NCBI GenBank assembly: GCA_021815525.1
Contig: JAKAGN010000176.1
Span: 1 to 6,127, forward strand
DNA: 6,127 bases
Source of the DNA: Deltaproteobacteria bacterium
GTDB lineage: Bacteria; Desulfobacterota; Desulfobacteria; Desulfobacterales; Desulfatibacillaceae
Direction of reading: 5' to 3'
How positions within the stretch are numbered: the stretch's first letter is position 1; every line of letters starts with the position of its first letter. The notes beneath the pieces were generated by a model. The model was not told the DNA's origin, did no database searches, and saw nothing but the letters and a program-made list of their open reading frames with translations. Shown here piece after piece: positions 6,021-6,127 of the stretch. Made by a program: the position numbers and the translations under genes.

Positions 6021-6117
6021 GGAATGCGAAGCCCTCATACTCCAGCGTCGCGGATTGCGCAGCAATCCGCGACGCCATATCGGGGGCCCGGGGGCGGTTC
6101 GCGCCCCCGGGACTTTT
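6021..6117 (+). repeat. Structured dispersed repeat, copy C
   Basis: The copy begins GGAATGCGAAGCCCTCATAC (6021-6040). It has a perfect 14-pair hairpin (6045-6058 with 6062-6075, loop GCA), then ATATCGGGGGCCC, and a second hairpin with ten perfect pairs (6087-6096 with 6102-6111, loop GTTCG) followed by ACTTTTGG. Its 5' block is almost identical to copy A and close to copy B. The small CGCCGGAGGCG hairpin at the ends of A and B is absent here. The last few bases lie close to the window edge. Confidence 0.7.
6087..6117 (+). terminator. Copy C stem 2 with short T run
   Basis: CCCGGGGGCG pairs perfectly with CGCCCCCGGG around GTTCG, and AC then TTTT follow on the plus strand. The shape fits an intrinsic terminator for a plus-strand transcript, but the T run is short and no plus-strand gene precedes it. 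It may simply be the repeat's own 3' structure. Confidence 0.3.
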
Positions 6118-6127
6118 GGAGAGGGGG

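Larger units (their letters stand above)
5721..6127. other. Gene-free region upstream of the AOR-like gene
   Basis: No convincing gene was found in these 407 bases on either strand. From left to right it holds the ribosome site, the GAACGGAT direct repeat, the AT-rich candidate promoter (5832-5863), about 150 bases with no recognised structure apart from CCACGG/CCGTGG arms near 5938-5965, and repeat copy C. The neighbour to the right is outside the window. Confidence 0.6.

Noticed and set aside
5811..6065. Minus-strand frame of 84 codons upstream of the AOR-like gene
   Set aside because: It starts inside the hairpin of copy C and ends in the candidate promoter region, with a basic, Pro/Arg-rich composition that does not look like a folded protein.
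3327..6117. CRISPR array made from the repeats
   Set aside because: Copies are about 100 bases long, unevenly spaced, in both orientations and separated by a gene; there are no regular spacers or cas genes.

Overview
The window is GC-rich DNA and every convincing gene is on the minus strand. The content is a tungsten-type aldehyde oxidoreductase homologue plus a surface-polysaccharide gene run. With GC-biased third codon positions, this suggests an anaerobic bacterium, possibly a sulfate reducer or relative in the Desulfobacterota. That placement is an inference from gene content and style, not something the sequence proves.

Layout in the direction of transcription (right to left): 6127-5721 is a non-coding stretch with a structured repeat (copy C), an AT-rich candidate promoter and a short tandem direct repeat. 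5720-3759 encodes a 653-residue member of the aldehyde ferredoxin oxidoreductase (AOR) family. 3758-3310 is a gene-free spacer, most of whose two ends are taken up by two more copies of the same repeat (B and A) in inverted orientation. 3309-2251 encodes an extended short-chain NAD-dependent sugar epimerase/dehydratase. 2254-1115 encodes a GT4-like glycosyltransferase, joined to the epimerase by a 4-base ATGA overlap. 1104-1 encodes a second GT4-like glycosyltransferase, 10 bases further on, whose C-terminus lies outside the window.

The epimerase and two glycosyltransferases look like one translationally coupled operon that makes a nucleotide sugar and builds a glycan (O-antigen, capsule or exopolysaccharide). 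The AOR homologue looks like a separate unit; no ferredoxin, cofactor-assembly or partner-subunit gene is visible beside it.

The least explained signal is the repeat family. Three copies of about 95-115 bases share a conserved 5' block, then a hairpin whose stem sequence differs between copies while pairing and a three-base loop are kept, then a G-rich block and a second hairpin; copies A and B end in a small GC hairpin with a T-rich tail. A and B form an inverted pair with 19-bp perfectly matching ends, and B and C flank the AOR gene in direct orientation. This looks like a dispersed, possibly transcribed, structured element.
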